A stretch of DNA of 64,000 nt from an uncultured Oxalobacteraceae bacterium (GTDB lineage Bacteria; Pseudomonadota; Gammaproteobacteria; Burkholderiales; Burkholderiaceae). Under the pieces are notes generated by a model. That model did not search any database and was not told the origin of the DNA. It worked only from the letters and a program-made list of their open reading frames with translations. The stretch lies in assembly GCA_946480015.1 (NCBI GenBank), contig CAMLIL010000019.1, positions 1-64,000 on the forward strand. The letters are read 5' to 3'. The number at the start of each line of letters is the position of its first letter. The stretch's first letter is position 1. Made by a program: the position numbers and the translations under genes. Shown here in pieces: positions 56,808-64,000 of this stretch.

Positions 56808-59471
56808 ATGACCAACGTTCCAAAAGAGATCAGCGCCGAAGCCGTCAAGGCCAGCGCCACTGAGAAAATCACGCCCATGATGCAGCAATATCTGCGCATC
56901 AAGGCCGATTACCCGACCATGCTGGTCTTCTACCGCATGGGCGACTTCTATGAACTCTTCCATGACGATGCGGAGAAGGCCGCACGCATTCTCGGCATCA
57001 CGCTGACCGCGCGCGGCACTTCCAACGGCAACCCGATCAAGATGTGCGGCGTGCCCTTCCACTCGCTCGATCCTTACCTGGCCAAGCTGGTCAAGCTGGG
57101 CGAATCGTGCGCGATCTGCGAACAGATCGGCGATCCGGCCACCAGCAAAGGCCCGGTCGAACGCAAGGTGGTGCGGGTCGTCACGCCGGGCACCCTGACC
57201 GACGCCGACCTGCTGCCGGAGAAGGCCGAACGCCCGCTGCTGGCCATTTGCACGATCAACCAGCGTAAAGTCGTCACGGTGGGCCTTGCCTGGCTGTCGC
57301 TGGCCAGCGGCGCGCTGAAGCTGATGGAGTTCGCCAGTTCCAGCGCCACCATCGGCGCGCGCCTGCGCCAGGAACTCGAACGCATCGGACCGGCCGAGAT
57401 CCTGCGCGCCGACGACGCCGATCTGTTCGAGCAGCACGACACCGGCGCACACACGCAGCTGGTGCCCGAGTGGCACTTCGATGTCCTGGGCGGCCACAAG
57501 GCGCTGCTCGACCAGCTGGGCGTGGCCACGCTCACCGGCTTCGGCGCCGATGGCCTGGGCGCGGCGTTCGGCGCGGCCGGCGCGCTGCTGCGCTATGCCC
57601 AGTCGACCCAGGGCCGCGGCCTGCAGCACGTCAAGACCCTGTCGACCGAAACCGAGACCGAATTCATCGGCCTGGATGCCGCCACGCGGCGCAATCTGGA
57701 ACTGACCGAGACCATTCGCGGACAGGAGTCCCCTACCCTGTTTTCGCTGCTGGACCACTGCCGCACCGCGATGGGTTCGCGCATGCTGCGCCACTGGCTG
57801 CATCACGCGCGGCGCGACCAGAACGTGGCACGCGCGCGCCACTCCGCGATCGCCGCGCTGATTCACAGCGACACCAGCGGTGCGCTGGCCGCGACCCTGG
57901 CCGATGTGCCGGACATCGAGCGCATCACCACCCGCATTGCGCTGCTGACGGCGCGTCCGCGCGACCTGGCCAGCCTGCGTGACGGCCTGCGCCAGCTGCC
58001 CCCGCTGCGCGCCAGCGTGCGCATGGCGGTCAATCCGGAGGAACCCAGCCTGCTGTCGTCTATCCACGATGCGCTGGCCACGCCGGCCATCTGCCTCGAT
58101 CTGCTGGAGCGCGCCGTGGCGCCGGAGCCGTCGGCGATGGTGCGCGACGGCGGCGTGTTCGCGCGCGGCTTCGACGCCGAGCTCGATGAACTGCGCGGCC
58201 TGTCGGAGAACGCCGGCCAGTTCCTGGTCGATCTGGAAACGCGCGAACGCGCACGTACCGGCATCGCCAACCTGCGCGTCGAGTACAACCGGGTGCACGG
58301 CTTTTACATCGAGGTGACCAACGGCCAGGCCGACAAGGTGCCGGACGATTACCGCCGCCGCCAGACTTTGAAGAACGCCGAGCGTTACATCACACCCGAA
58401 CTGAAGGTGTTCGAGGACAAGGCATTGTCGGCGCAGGACAAGGCGCTGGTGCGCGAAAAGCTGCTGTACGACCAGCTGCTGGCGGACCTGGCACCGCACA
58501 TTGCGCAGCTGCAGACCATCGCGCAGGCGCTGGCGCAGCTCGACACCCTGACGGCGCTGACCACGCACGCCGTGCGCTACAACTGGAGCGCGCCGCAGCT
58601 GGTCAACGAGCCCTGCCTGGTGATCTGCGAAGGTCGCCACCCGGTGGTGGAAAACCAGATCGAGCGCTTTATCGCCAACGACTGCAAATTCAACGACGAG
58701 CGCCGCCTGCTGCTGATCACCGGTCCGAACATGGGCGGTAAGTCGACCTTCATGCGCCAGGTGGCCTTGATTACCCTGCTCGCCTACGTGGGCAGCTACG
58801 TGCCGGCCACCAGCGCCAATATCGGCCCGATCGACCGCATTTTCACCCGTATCGGCGCGACCGACGATCTGGCCGGCGGACGCTCGACCTTCATGGTGGA
58901 GATGACCGAGTCGGCTGCGATCCTGAACGGCGCGACCGCGCAGTCGCTGGTGCTGATGGATGAGGTGGGCCGCGGCACCTCGACCTTCGACGGCCTGGCG
59001 CTGGCGTGGGCGATCGCGCGCCACCTGATCGATGTCTCGCGCAGCTTCACGCTGTTCGCGACCCATTATTTCGAACTGACCCAGCTTCCCGAAAGCCATC
59101 CGAGCGCGGCCAACGTGCATCTGTCGGCGGTCGAGCACAAGGACAGCATCGTGTTCCTGCACGCCGTGCAGGCGGGACCGGCGTCGCAGAGTTACGGCTT
59201 GCAGGTGGCGCAGCTGGCGGGCGTGCCGCAGCCGGTGATCAAGGCCGCGCGCAAGCATCTGGCGCGGCTGGAATCGCAGGCGCTCGACACCACGCCGCAG
59301 CTGGACCTGTTCGCGCTGCCGTGCGTGGAGCCGGACGAAGCGCACGCGCAAGCGCCGGCGCCGGCGCCGGATGCGCTGGCCGATGCGCTGGCCGACATCG
59401 ATCCGGACGCGCTGACCCCGCGCGAAGCGCTGGACCAGCTGTATCAGCTCAAGCGGCTGGCGGCGCGATGA
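56808..59471 (+). CDS. mutS: DNA mismatch repair protein MutS
   Basis: The 887-residue protein has the mismatch-reading Phe-x-Glu (GDFYELF, about 45-51), connector, clamp and lever domains, and the ATPase GPNMGGKST (about 640). [12 protein letters not shown] and FATHYFELT follow. The start MTNVPKEIS at 56808 is preferred to an in-frame ATG 13 codons upstream because that one overlaps the probable promoter. The C-terminal Ala/Asp-rich tail ends in an HtH region. The stop overlaps the next start by ATGA. Confidence 0.96.
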   Translation: MTNVPKEISAEAVKASATEKITPMMQQYLRIKADYPTMLVFYRMGDFYELFHDDAEKAARILGITLTARGTSNGNPIKMCGVPFHSLDPYLAKLVKLGESCAICEQIGDPATSKGPVERKVVRVVTPGTLTDADLLPEKAERPLLAICTINQRKVVTVGLAWLSLASGALKLMEFASSSATIGARLRQELERIGPAEILRADDADLFEQHDTGAHTQLVPEWHFDVLGGHKALLDQLGVATLTGFGADGLGAAFGAAGALLRYAQSTQGRGLQHVKTLSTETETEFIGLDAATRRNLELTETIRGQESPTLFSLLDHCRTAMGSRMLRHWLHHARRDQNVARARHSAIAALIHSDTSGALAATLADVPDIERITTRIALLTARPRDLASLRDGLRQLPPLRASVRMAVNPEEPSLLSSIHDALATPAICLDLLERAVAPEPSAMVRDGGVFARGFDAELDELRGLSENAGQFLVDLETRERARTGIANLRVEYNRVHGFYIEVTNGQADKVPDDYRRRQTLKNAERYITPELKVFEDKALSAQDKALVREKLLYDQLLADLAPHIAQLQTIAQALAQLDTLTALTTHAVRYNWSAPQLVNEPCLVICEGRHPVVENQIERFIANDCKFNDERRLLLITGPNMGGKSTFMRQVALITLLAYVGSYVPATSANIGPIDRIFTRIGATDDLAGGRSTFMVEMTESAAILNGATAQSLVLMDEVGRGTSTFDGLALAWAIARHLIDVSRSFTLFATHYFELTQLPESHPSAANVHLSAVEHKDSIVFLHAVQAGPASQSYGLQVAQLAGVPQPVIKAARKHLARLESQALDTTPQLDLFALPCVEPDEAHAQAPAPAPDALADALADIDPDALTPREALDQLYQLKRLAAR

Positions 59472-60430
59472 TGCGCCGTACCGTGCTGGCGTTGACCTTG
59501 GGCGCTGCGGCCCTGGCGGCGCAGGCCGCGCCACGCCAGAGCGGAGCGCACCGGTTCGCGGTGATCGGCAACAGCTTCGCCGGCAGCGGCGGCGAGGAAA
59601 GGCTGGAACGGGGACTGGCGCATACGCGCGACAGTTCGCTGGCATTCGTGGTCTCCACCGGCATCAAGGGCGGGCACGAGCCGTGCAGCGATACGCTGTA
59701 CGCGAGGCGGCGCGAGCTGTTCGACGACGTGCGCCGCCCCGTAATCGTGGTGCCTGCCGCGAGCGACTGGACCGAGTGCGTCAACGGGGCCGGCCGGCAG
59801 GCGCCGATCGAGCGTTTGAACCGCTTGCGCGAACTGTTCTATGCGGAGCCGGTGTCGCTGGGCGCGCGCCCGCTGCCGCTGGTGCGCCTGTCGACCACGG
59901 CCAAGTTCCGCAGCTATGCCGAGAACGCGCACTGGGTGGTGGGCAAGGTGATGTACGCAACCGTCAATCTGCCGGCCAATAACAATCACTACCTGATCGA
60001 GGCGGGGCGCAACAGCGAGTTCGAAGACCGCTCGGTGGCCAACCGCTTTTGGCTGAAGCGCGTGTTCACGATGGCGCGCCGCTCGCGCGCCGAGGCGGTG
60101 GTGCTGTTTTCGGAAGGCGACGTGAAGGTCCTGTCGGAGAAGCCGGGTTTGCTGGAACGCTGGCGCCGCCCGGCCGCGACGAGCCAGGACGGCTTCGCCG
60201 AAACGCGCCGGCAAATCAAAACATTGGCGCAAAAATTTACCGGCAAGGTGCTGCTGGTCGATACCGCGCCGCTGCCCGCCGGTACGGATCCGGCGCTGGT
60301 GTGGCACGGTAATCTGGGGCATGTAAGCGTCGGCAGCGACACGGTCGCCATCGACGTGAATCCCGCAACGCCTGCCCTGTTCTCGCTGCGGCGCGAACGC
60401 GCGGAGAAACAGGAAACGCCGGAGAAGTAA
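59468..60430 (+). CDS. Exported protein resembling a degenerate metallophosphoesterase
   Basis: The 320-residue precursor ([21 protein letters not shown]) has a signal peptide cleaved near residue 21. The mature part resembles a calcineurin-like phosphoesterase in order ([28 protein letters not shown]), but the metal-binding Asp/His/Asn positions are mostly replaced, so activity is doubtful. It is coupled to mutS by ATGA, an unexpected pairing of a repair and an exported protein. Second ATG at 59471 is equally possible. Confidence 0.7.
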   Translation: MMRRTVLALTLGAAALAAQAAPRQSGAHRFAVIGNSFAGSGGEERLERGLAHTRDSSLAFVVSTGIKGGHEPCSDTLYARRRELFDDVRRPVIVVPAASDWTECVNGAGRQAPIERLNRLRELFYAEPVSLGARPLPLVRLSTTAKFRSYAENAHWVVGKVMYATVNLPANNNHYLIEAGRNSEFEDRSVANRFWLKRVFTMARRSRAEAVVLFSEGDVKVLSEKPGLLERWRRPAATSQDGFAETRRQIKTLAQKFTGKVLLVDTAPLPAGTDPALVWHGNLGHVSVGSDTVAIDVNPATPALFSLRRERAEKQETPEK

Positions 60431-60443
60431 GCCTGCCTGCGCT

Positions 60444-60476
60444 AAAAAAAACGCGGCCATCAAAGCCGCGTTTTTT
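60444..60476. terminator. Bidirectional terminator between the mutS unit and slyD
   Basis: The stem ACGCGGC / GCCGCGT has an A run on the left and a T run on the right, so it serves both converging transcripts. Confidence 0.88.
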
Positions 60477-60480
60477 ATGA

Positions 60481-61038
60481 TCAGTGAACCGGATGGCTAC
60501 GGAAATGATCGCCTTCGTCGCCCTCGTCCTCGTCCTCGTCCTCGTCATCGCCATGGTGGTGGCCGTGGGCGCCGTGCACGTGTTCATGGGCGATTTCTTC
60601 GTCGGTGGCGGCGCGCACGTCAATCACATTCAATTCGAAACGCAAGGCCATGCCGGCCAGCGGATGGTTACCGTCCAGAACGACCTTGTCGTCGGCGATG
60701 TCGGTGACGGTGAAGATCATGGCTTCCTCGTCGGCGTCGGCGCCGTCCGGCATGCCTTCGAACTGCATGCCTACTTCGAGCGGCTCAGGCAGGCGGTTGC
60801 GCGGCTCGACCTTGACCAGGGTCGGATCATATTCGCCGAAAGCGTCGTCCGGCTCGATCTGCAGAGTCGAGGCATAGCCAACCTCTTTGCCGTCGAGTTC
60901 TTCTTCGATCTTCGGCAGCGTGTTCTCGTAACCGCCGTGAAGGTAGACCATCGGCTCTTTGCCGTCTTCGATCAGATTGTTCTGCGCATCGGACAGCTTG
61001 TACTTGACCGTTACGACTGTGTTCTTGGCTATCTTCAT
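60481..61038 (-). CDS. slyD: FKBP-type peptidyl-prolyl isomerase SlyD
   Basis: The 185-residue protein has an FKBP core split by an IF chaperone insert (about 65-125) and a His/Asp/Glu-rich tail (HEHVHGAHGHHHGDDEDEDEDEG) that binds Ni and other metals. It folds prolyl peptides in the cytosol and supports nickel delivery. Confidence 0.94.
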   Translation of the reverse strand: MKIAKNTVVTVKYKLSDAQNNLIEDGKEPMVYLHGGYENTLPKIEEELDGKEVGYASTLQIEPDDAFGEYDPTLVKVEPRNRLPEPLEVGMQFEGMPDGADADEEAMIFTVTDIADDKVVLDGNHPLAGMALRFELNVIDVRAATDEEIAHEHVHGAHGHHHGDDEDEDEDEGDEGDHFRSHPVH

Positions 61039-61116
61039 GGTGATTCCTTTCAGTGTGGTTCGCGAATTATACCTCCCGGCAGCTATCGGCCGTTTCGTCC
61101 ATGGTTATAATGACGC

Positions 61117-62238
61117 ATGAAAAAATTACCGTTGTTGGGCGACCTGACGCCCGCTCAGTTCCTGCGCGATTACTGGCATAAGAAGCCCCTGCTGATCCGC
61201 CAGGCCGTTCCCGGCATCAAGCCGCTGATCAAGTTCGACAAACTGGCCGAGCTGGCGCGCCTGAATCATGTCGAGTCGCGCCTGATCACCAATACCGATG
61301 GGCAGTGGGACATGCAGCACGGCCCGCTGGCCGAGCTGCCGCCGCGTACCCAGAACGCATGGACCATGCTGGTCCAGGGCGCCAATCTGTTCGACAAGGG
61401 CGCCGACGCGCTGCTGCGCCAGTTCCGCTTCATTCCCGACGCGCGCCTGGACGACCTGATGATCAGCTACGCCACCGATGGCGGCGGGGTCGGTCCGCAT
61501 TTCGATTCCTACGATGTGTTCCTGCTGCAGGTGCATGGCAAGCGGCGCTGGAAGATCGGCGCCCAGAAGGACCTGTCGCTGGTCGAAGGCTTGCCGCTCA
61601 AGATATTAAACAACTTCCAGCCGACCGAGGAGTTCCTGCTCGAACCGGGCGACATGCTGTACCTGCCGCCGCAGTACGCCCACGACGGCGTGGCCGAAGG
61701 CGAATGCATGACGTATTCGATCGGCTTCCGCGCGCCCTCGTATCAGGAGCTGGGCGAAGCCTTCCTGCAGTTCATGGCCGACTCGATCGACCTGCCCGGC
61801 CGCTACGCCGACCCCGATCTGGACGTGGCCAAGAACCCGGCCGAGATCCCCAGGCAGATGCTGGCCACGATCGTGGAAGAATTGAACAAGGTGCGCTTCG
61901 ATGAGGAGGACGTGACGATCTTCCTGGGCGAGCACCTGTCCGAGCCGAAGCACAATGTGTTTTTCACCGGTCCGGCCAAACAGCTGACCATGGGCAAATT
62001 CATGGACACGGCGGCCAAGCGCGGCCTGGTGCTCTCGACCAAGACCTTGATGCTGTACCGCGGCAAGCACGTCTTCATCAATGGCGAATCGTTCGGCGTG
62101 GGCCGCGCCGACAAGGTTGTGCTCGATGTGCTGGCCAATGAACGCGCCCTGCCCGGCAGCGCGCTGGCGCAGGCGTCGGACGATGTGCTGGACGCGCTGT
62201 ACGCGTGGTACCAGGATGGCTGGATCGAACTTGCCTGA
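61117..62238 (+). CDS. roxA: Ribosomal protein L16 arginine hydroxylase (RoxA/YcfD), cupin
   Basis: The 373-residue JmjC-like Fe(II)/2-oxoglutarate oxygenase has the HxD metal motif at His128-x-Asp130 (VGPHFDSYDVF) and QVHGKRRWKIG. The distal His lies in PPQYAHDGVA and a winged-helix C-terminal domain follows. It hydroxylates a conserved Arg of ribosomal protein L16 in E. coli. Confidence 0.92.
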   Translation: MKKLPLLGDLTPAQFLRDYWHKKPLLIRQAVPGIKPLIKFDKLAELARLNHVESRLITNTDGQWDMQHGPLAELPPRTQNAWTMLVQGANLFDKGADALLRQFRFIPDARLDDLMISYATDGGGVGPHFDSYDVFLLQVHGKRRWKIGAQKDLSLVEGLPLKILNNFQPTEEFLLEPGDMLYLPPQYAHDGVAEGECMTYSIGFRAPSYQELGEAFLQFMADSIDLPGRYADPDLDVAKNPAEIPRQMLATIVEELNKVRFDEEDVTIFLGEHLSEPKHNVFFTGPAKQLTMGKFMDTAAKRGLVLSTKTLMLYRGKHVFINGESFGVGRADKVVLDVLANERALPGSALAQASDDVLDALYAWYQDGWIELA

Positions 62239-62252
62239 TAAGGAGTGACGCA

Positions 62253-62732
62253 ATGAACGAGGGAACTGTCTTTACATTCAACAGCAAGGCGGAATTTGAA
62301 GCCCATTTCCTCGATTGCGTCAGCCGCTCGCGGGCGCTGCTCCAATTGTTCGATCCCGACTTTGACGTGTTCCCCCTGGGCGGCAGCGATGCCGATGCCG
62401 CCTTGCGCCATTTCCTGCGCCAGGGCGGCCGGATTGAACTGGCGGCGCACCGCAATACCCATATCGAGCGGGCTTATCCGCGCTTTCTGCGCTTGCTCAA
62501 GGATTACAGCGACCGCATCGCCTGCCGCGTCACGCCGCGCAATCTGCAGCAATTGACCGACTCCTTCTGCATCGGCGACGGCATTCATATCGTGCGGCGC
62601 TTCCATTGCGACCACATGCGTGGTGAAGCGGCCTTCGATGCGCCGGCGTCCACGGAGCTCAGCCGGGAGCGCTTTTCTGCCATCTGGCAGGAAACCCTTC
62701 CAGGCCTGCACGCAACCACTACCGGTCTCTAG
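62253..62732 (+). CDS. DUF7931-like (PLD-fold-like) protein next to roxA
   Basis: The 159-residue protein starts after AAGGAG at 62240-62245, 14 bases after roxA, so the two are an operon. LLQLFDPDFDVFPLGGSDADAALRHFLRQGGRIELAAHR resembles the half-domain of phospholipase D-like proteins, without a full HxK motif. The family assignment is tentative. Confidence 0.75.
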   Translation: MNEGTVFTFNSKAEFEAHFLDCVSRSRALLQLFDPDFDVFPLGGSDADAALRHFLRQGGRIELAAHRNTHIERAYPRFLRLLKDYSDRIACRVTPRNLQQLTDSFCIGDGIHIVRRFHCDHMRGEAAFDAPASTELSRERFSAIWQETLPGLHATTTGL

Positions 62733-62863
62733 CAATATCGATTGCTATGTCGTTGACCTAATTTTGCCATCTGCTGGCAGCGATCTTCCAGCTCCAGAGA
62801 CGCCAATTGTCACAACCGGTAACAAGTTCCTTAAAAAACTGTGTGAAATCAATAGTGTTTCTA

Positions 62864-62890
62864 TTGCGAACCTATAAATTTCGCTATAAT
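62864..62890 (+). promoter_or_regulatory. Promoter of the Ala-rich lipoprotein gene
   Basis: TATAAT (62885-62890) with TTGCGA (62864-62869) 15 bases upstream is the best-looking sigma-70 promoter in this AT-rich gap. It implies a leader of about 135 bases. Confidence 0.6.
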
Positions 62891-62964
62891 ATCCACCCAG
62901 GTCGTTTCCATTGTCTAGCACGCCAAATTACGGTATGTAAGCTGTCGAGACTTCCACATGAGCG

Positions 62965-62982
62965 ATAATTACCGGTAATTAT
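62965..62982 (+). repeat. Perfect 18-bp palindrome in the lipoprotein leader
   Basis: ATAATTACCGGTAATTAT is exactly self-complementary and lies 50 bases before the start codon, downstream of the promoter. It may be an operator or an RNA stem. Confidence 0.6.
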
Positions 62983-63031
62983 TCATCGCACCAACACTCG
63001 CCGAAATAGCGAAATTATTAAAGGAACTCCC

Positions 63032-63301
63032 ATGAAAAAATCCATCCTGATCGCCTCCCTGCTGGCCGTTGCTCTGGCTGCTTGCTCGAAAAAAGAAGAG
63101 CCAGTTGTTGCTCCAGCTCCAGCTGTTGAAGCTCCTGCCGCTCCAGCCGCTCCTGCTGCTGACGCTGCTGCTCCAGCCGCTCCAGCTGCTGACGCTGCTG
63201 CTGCTGCCGCTTCGGCTGCTTCGACCGCTGCTGACGCTGCTGCTGCCGCTTCGGCTGCTGCTTCGACCGCTGCTTCGGCTGCATCGGCTGCTGCTAAGTA
63301 A
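63032..63301 (+). CDS. Small Ala-rich lipoprotein
   Basis: The 89-residue precursor has a lipobox LALAAC (Cys18), then KKEEPVV and an almost pure Ala/Pro/Asp/Ser/Thr tail with imperfect repeats of the [12 protein letters not shown] type. AAGGA precedes the ATG. The strong promoter and terminator suggest abundant expression, Lpp-like spacing or envelope coating. The function is unknown. Confidence 0.85.
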   Translation: MKKSILIASLLAVALAACSKKEEPVVAPAPAVEAPAAPAAPAADAAAPAAPAADAAAAAASAASTAADAAAAASAAASTAASAASAAAK

Positions 63302-63320
63302 TTTAGCGCCCGCTAAGAAA

Positions 63321-63348
63321 GACCGGTCCTTCGGGGCCGGTTTTTTTT
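63321..63348 (+). terminator. Terminator of the Ala-rich lipoprotein gene
   Basis: The stem ACCGGTCC / GGGCCGGT with TTCG tetraloop is followed by eight T. Confidence 0.9.
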
Positions 63349-63383
63349 CGTCCCTACTGCGCGCAATGCAATACTGCGGACGT

Positions 63384-63413
63384 AAAAAAACCGGCTGCGA
63401 GAGCCGGTTTTTT
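63384..63413 (-). terminator. Terminator of bamC
   Basis: The stem AAACCGGCT / AGCCGGTTT lies between an A tract and a T tract, just after the bamC stop. Confidence 0.85.
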
Positions 63414-63434
63414 GCATTCCAAAGCGCAGACCGC

Positions 63435-64000
63435 TTATTTCAGTTCGTCGCTCAGCAGCTTGAGAATCTTGGCGCCGGTCGGCGAAGTTTCCGGCTTGCC
63501 GTCGTTGCCCTGCACCGTGACCTGGCTGGCCGAGGCGCCCGCTGGGGCCTTGACCGACACGCGGTAGCGCTGGGCTTCCTTGGCCTTGTCGGACGAGGTG
63601 CCAAAGCTCAGCAGCTTGGTCAGGAAACCTTCTTTGGCGACGATTTCCGGATCGACGTAGCGGACGAAATACACGCCCTGCACGCGGTCGCGGTCTTCGA
63701 CGGTGAAGCCGACCCGGTCGAGCGCCAGGCCGACACGGCGCCAGGCGCGGTCGAAGCCTTCGTCGACTTCCACATAGCTGCCGTCGGCACCGGCGACCAG
63801 CTTGGCGTGCGCGGCCGCCACAGCCGAATTGGCCACGGCGGTTTCGGCGGCCTTGACGGTGGTCTTGTCGTCCGGATTGCCTTGCAGGCGGGCCATCAGG
63901 CGCGACAGGAACAGGGCTTCGAGTTCCGGATCGTTGGGACGGCTGGTCCAGGTCGAGCTTTCCTTCTGCGCGCCGACCAGCACTTCTTCGGCGCCGCGGT
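63435..64000 (-). CDS. bamC: Outer membrane assembly lipoprotein BamC, C-terminal part
   Basis: The visible 188 codons end in KILKLLSDELK. The segment DEGFDRAWRRVGLALDRVGFTVEDRDRVQGVYFVRYVDPE is the BamC/NlpB helix-grip domain. The frame stays open through the window edge, so the signal peptide and N-terminal half lie outside. It is a subunit of the BAM complex that inserts beta-barrel proteins. Confidence 0.9.
   Translation of the reverse strand, partial: RGAEEVLVGAQKESSTWTSRPNDPELEALFLSRLMARLQGNPDDKTTVKAAETAVANSAVAAAHAKLVAGADGSYVEVDEGFDRAWRRVGLALDRVGFTVEDRDRVQGVYFVRYVDPEIVAKEGFLTKLLSFGTSSDKAKEAQRYRVSVKAPAGASASQVTVQGNDGKPETSPTGAKILKLLSDELK

Overview
The window looks like chromosome from an Oxalobacteraceae betaproteobacterium, most like Massilia, Duganella or Telluria. 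The grounds are high GC with strong third-position bias, Gly-rich linkers behind lipoboxes, a paired cyanophycin synthetase locus with its ABC/DUF1854 partners, an OmpA with a long Pro-Ala linker, and BamC at the right edge. The genus is inferred from gene content and style, not from a search. No rRNA, tRNA, CRISPR array, insertion sequence or prophage gene was seen.

Layout. 1-2,950: the 5' tip of a leftward gene, a universal stress protein, a NarL-type response regulator and a Crp/Fnr-family regulator. 3,073-14,935 (all minus strand): recQ and the four-gene 'ligase-associated DNA damage response' set (MBL exonuclease, ATP-dependent ligase, Lhr-type helicase, PdeM phosphoesterase). An ABC-type binding protein and a large hybrid histidine kinase sit in the middle of this set. 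15,140-17,172: a 39-residue ORF, an OmpA-family protein and an acyl-CoA thioesterase coupled to the LysR gene.

17,169-44,734 is a 27-kb arabinan/arabinoside utilisation locus, all on the minus strand. A TonB-dependent receptor probably brings oligosaccharides through the outer membrane. Exported GH43, GH51, GH127 and GH97 enzymes trim arabinan and arabinosides. A YtfQRT-YjfF ABC importer and a GPH symporter carry products inward, and a cytoplasmic GH43 finishes oligomers. Mutarotase, SDR dehydrogenase, SMP-30 lactonase, IlvD/Edd dehydratase, FAH-family dehydratase and an aldehyde dehydrogenase form a complete non-phosphorylating route from L-arabinose to 2-oxoglutarate. Three transcription units of this locus carry the same operator-like motif at identical internal spacing, each followed by a similar -10 hexamer. 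The LysR regulator in the locus is the obvious candidate to bind it.

44,829-54,360: a glycosyltransferase that seems to start at an ATT codon, a YciI protein, and the cyanophycin cluster (DUF1854 protein, ABC exporter-type protein with a zinc ribbon, divergent cphA' and cphA). 54,529-56,411: two unfamiliar genes of different base composition, wedged between cphA and mutS. 56,808-64,000: mutS with a coupled exported protein, slyD, the ribosomal oxygenase roxA with a PLD-like neighbour, an Ala-rich small lipoprotein and the 3' part of bamC.
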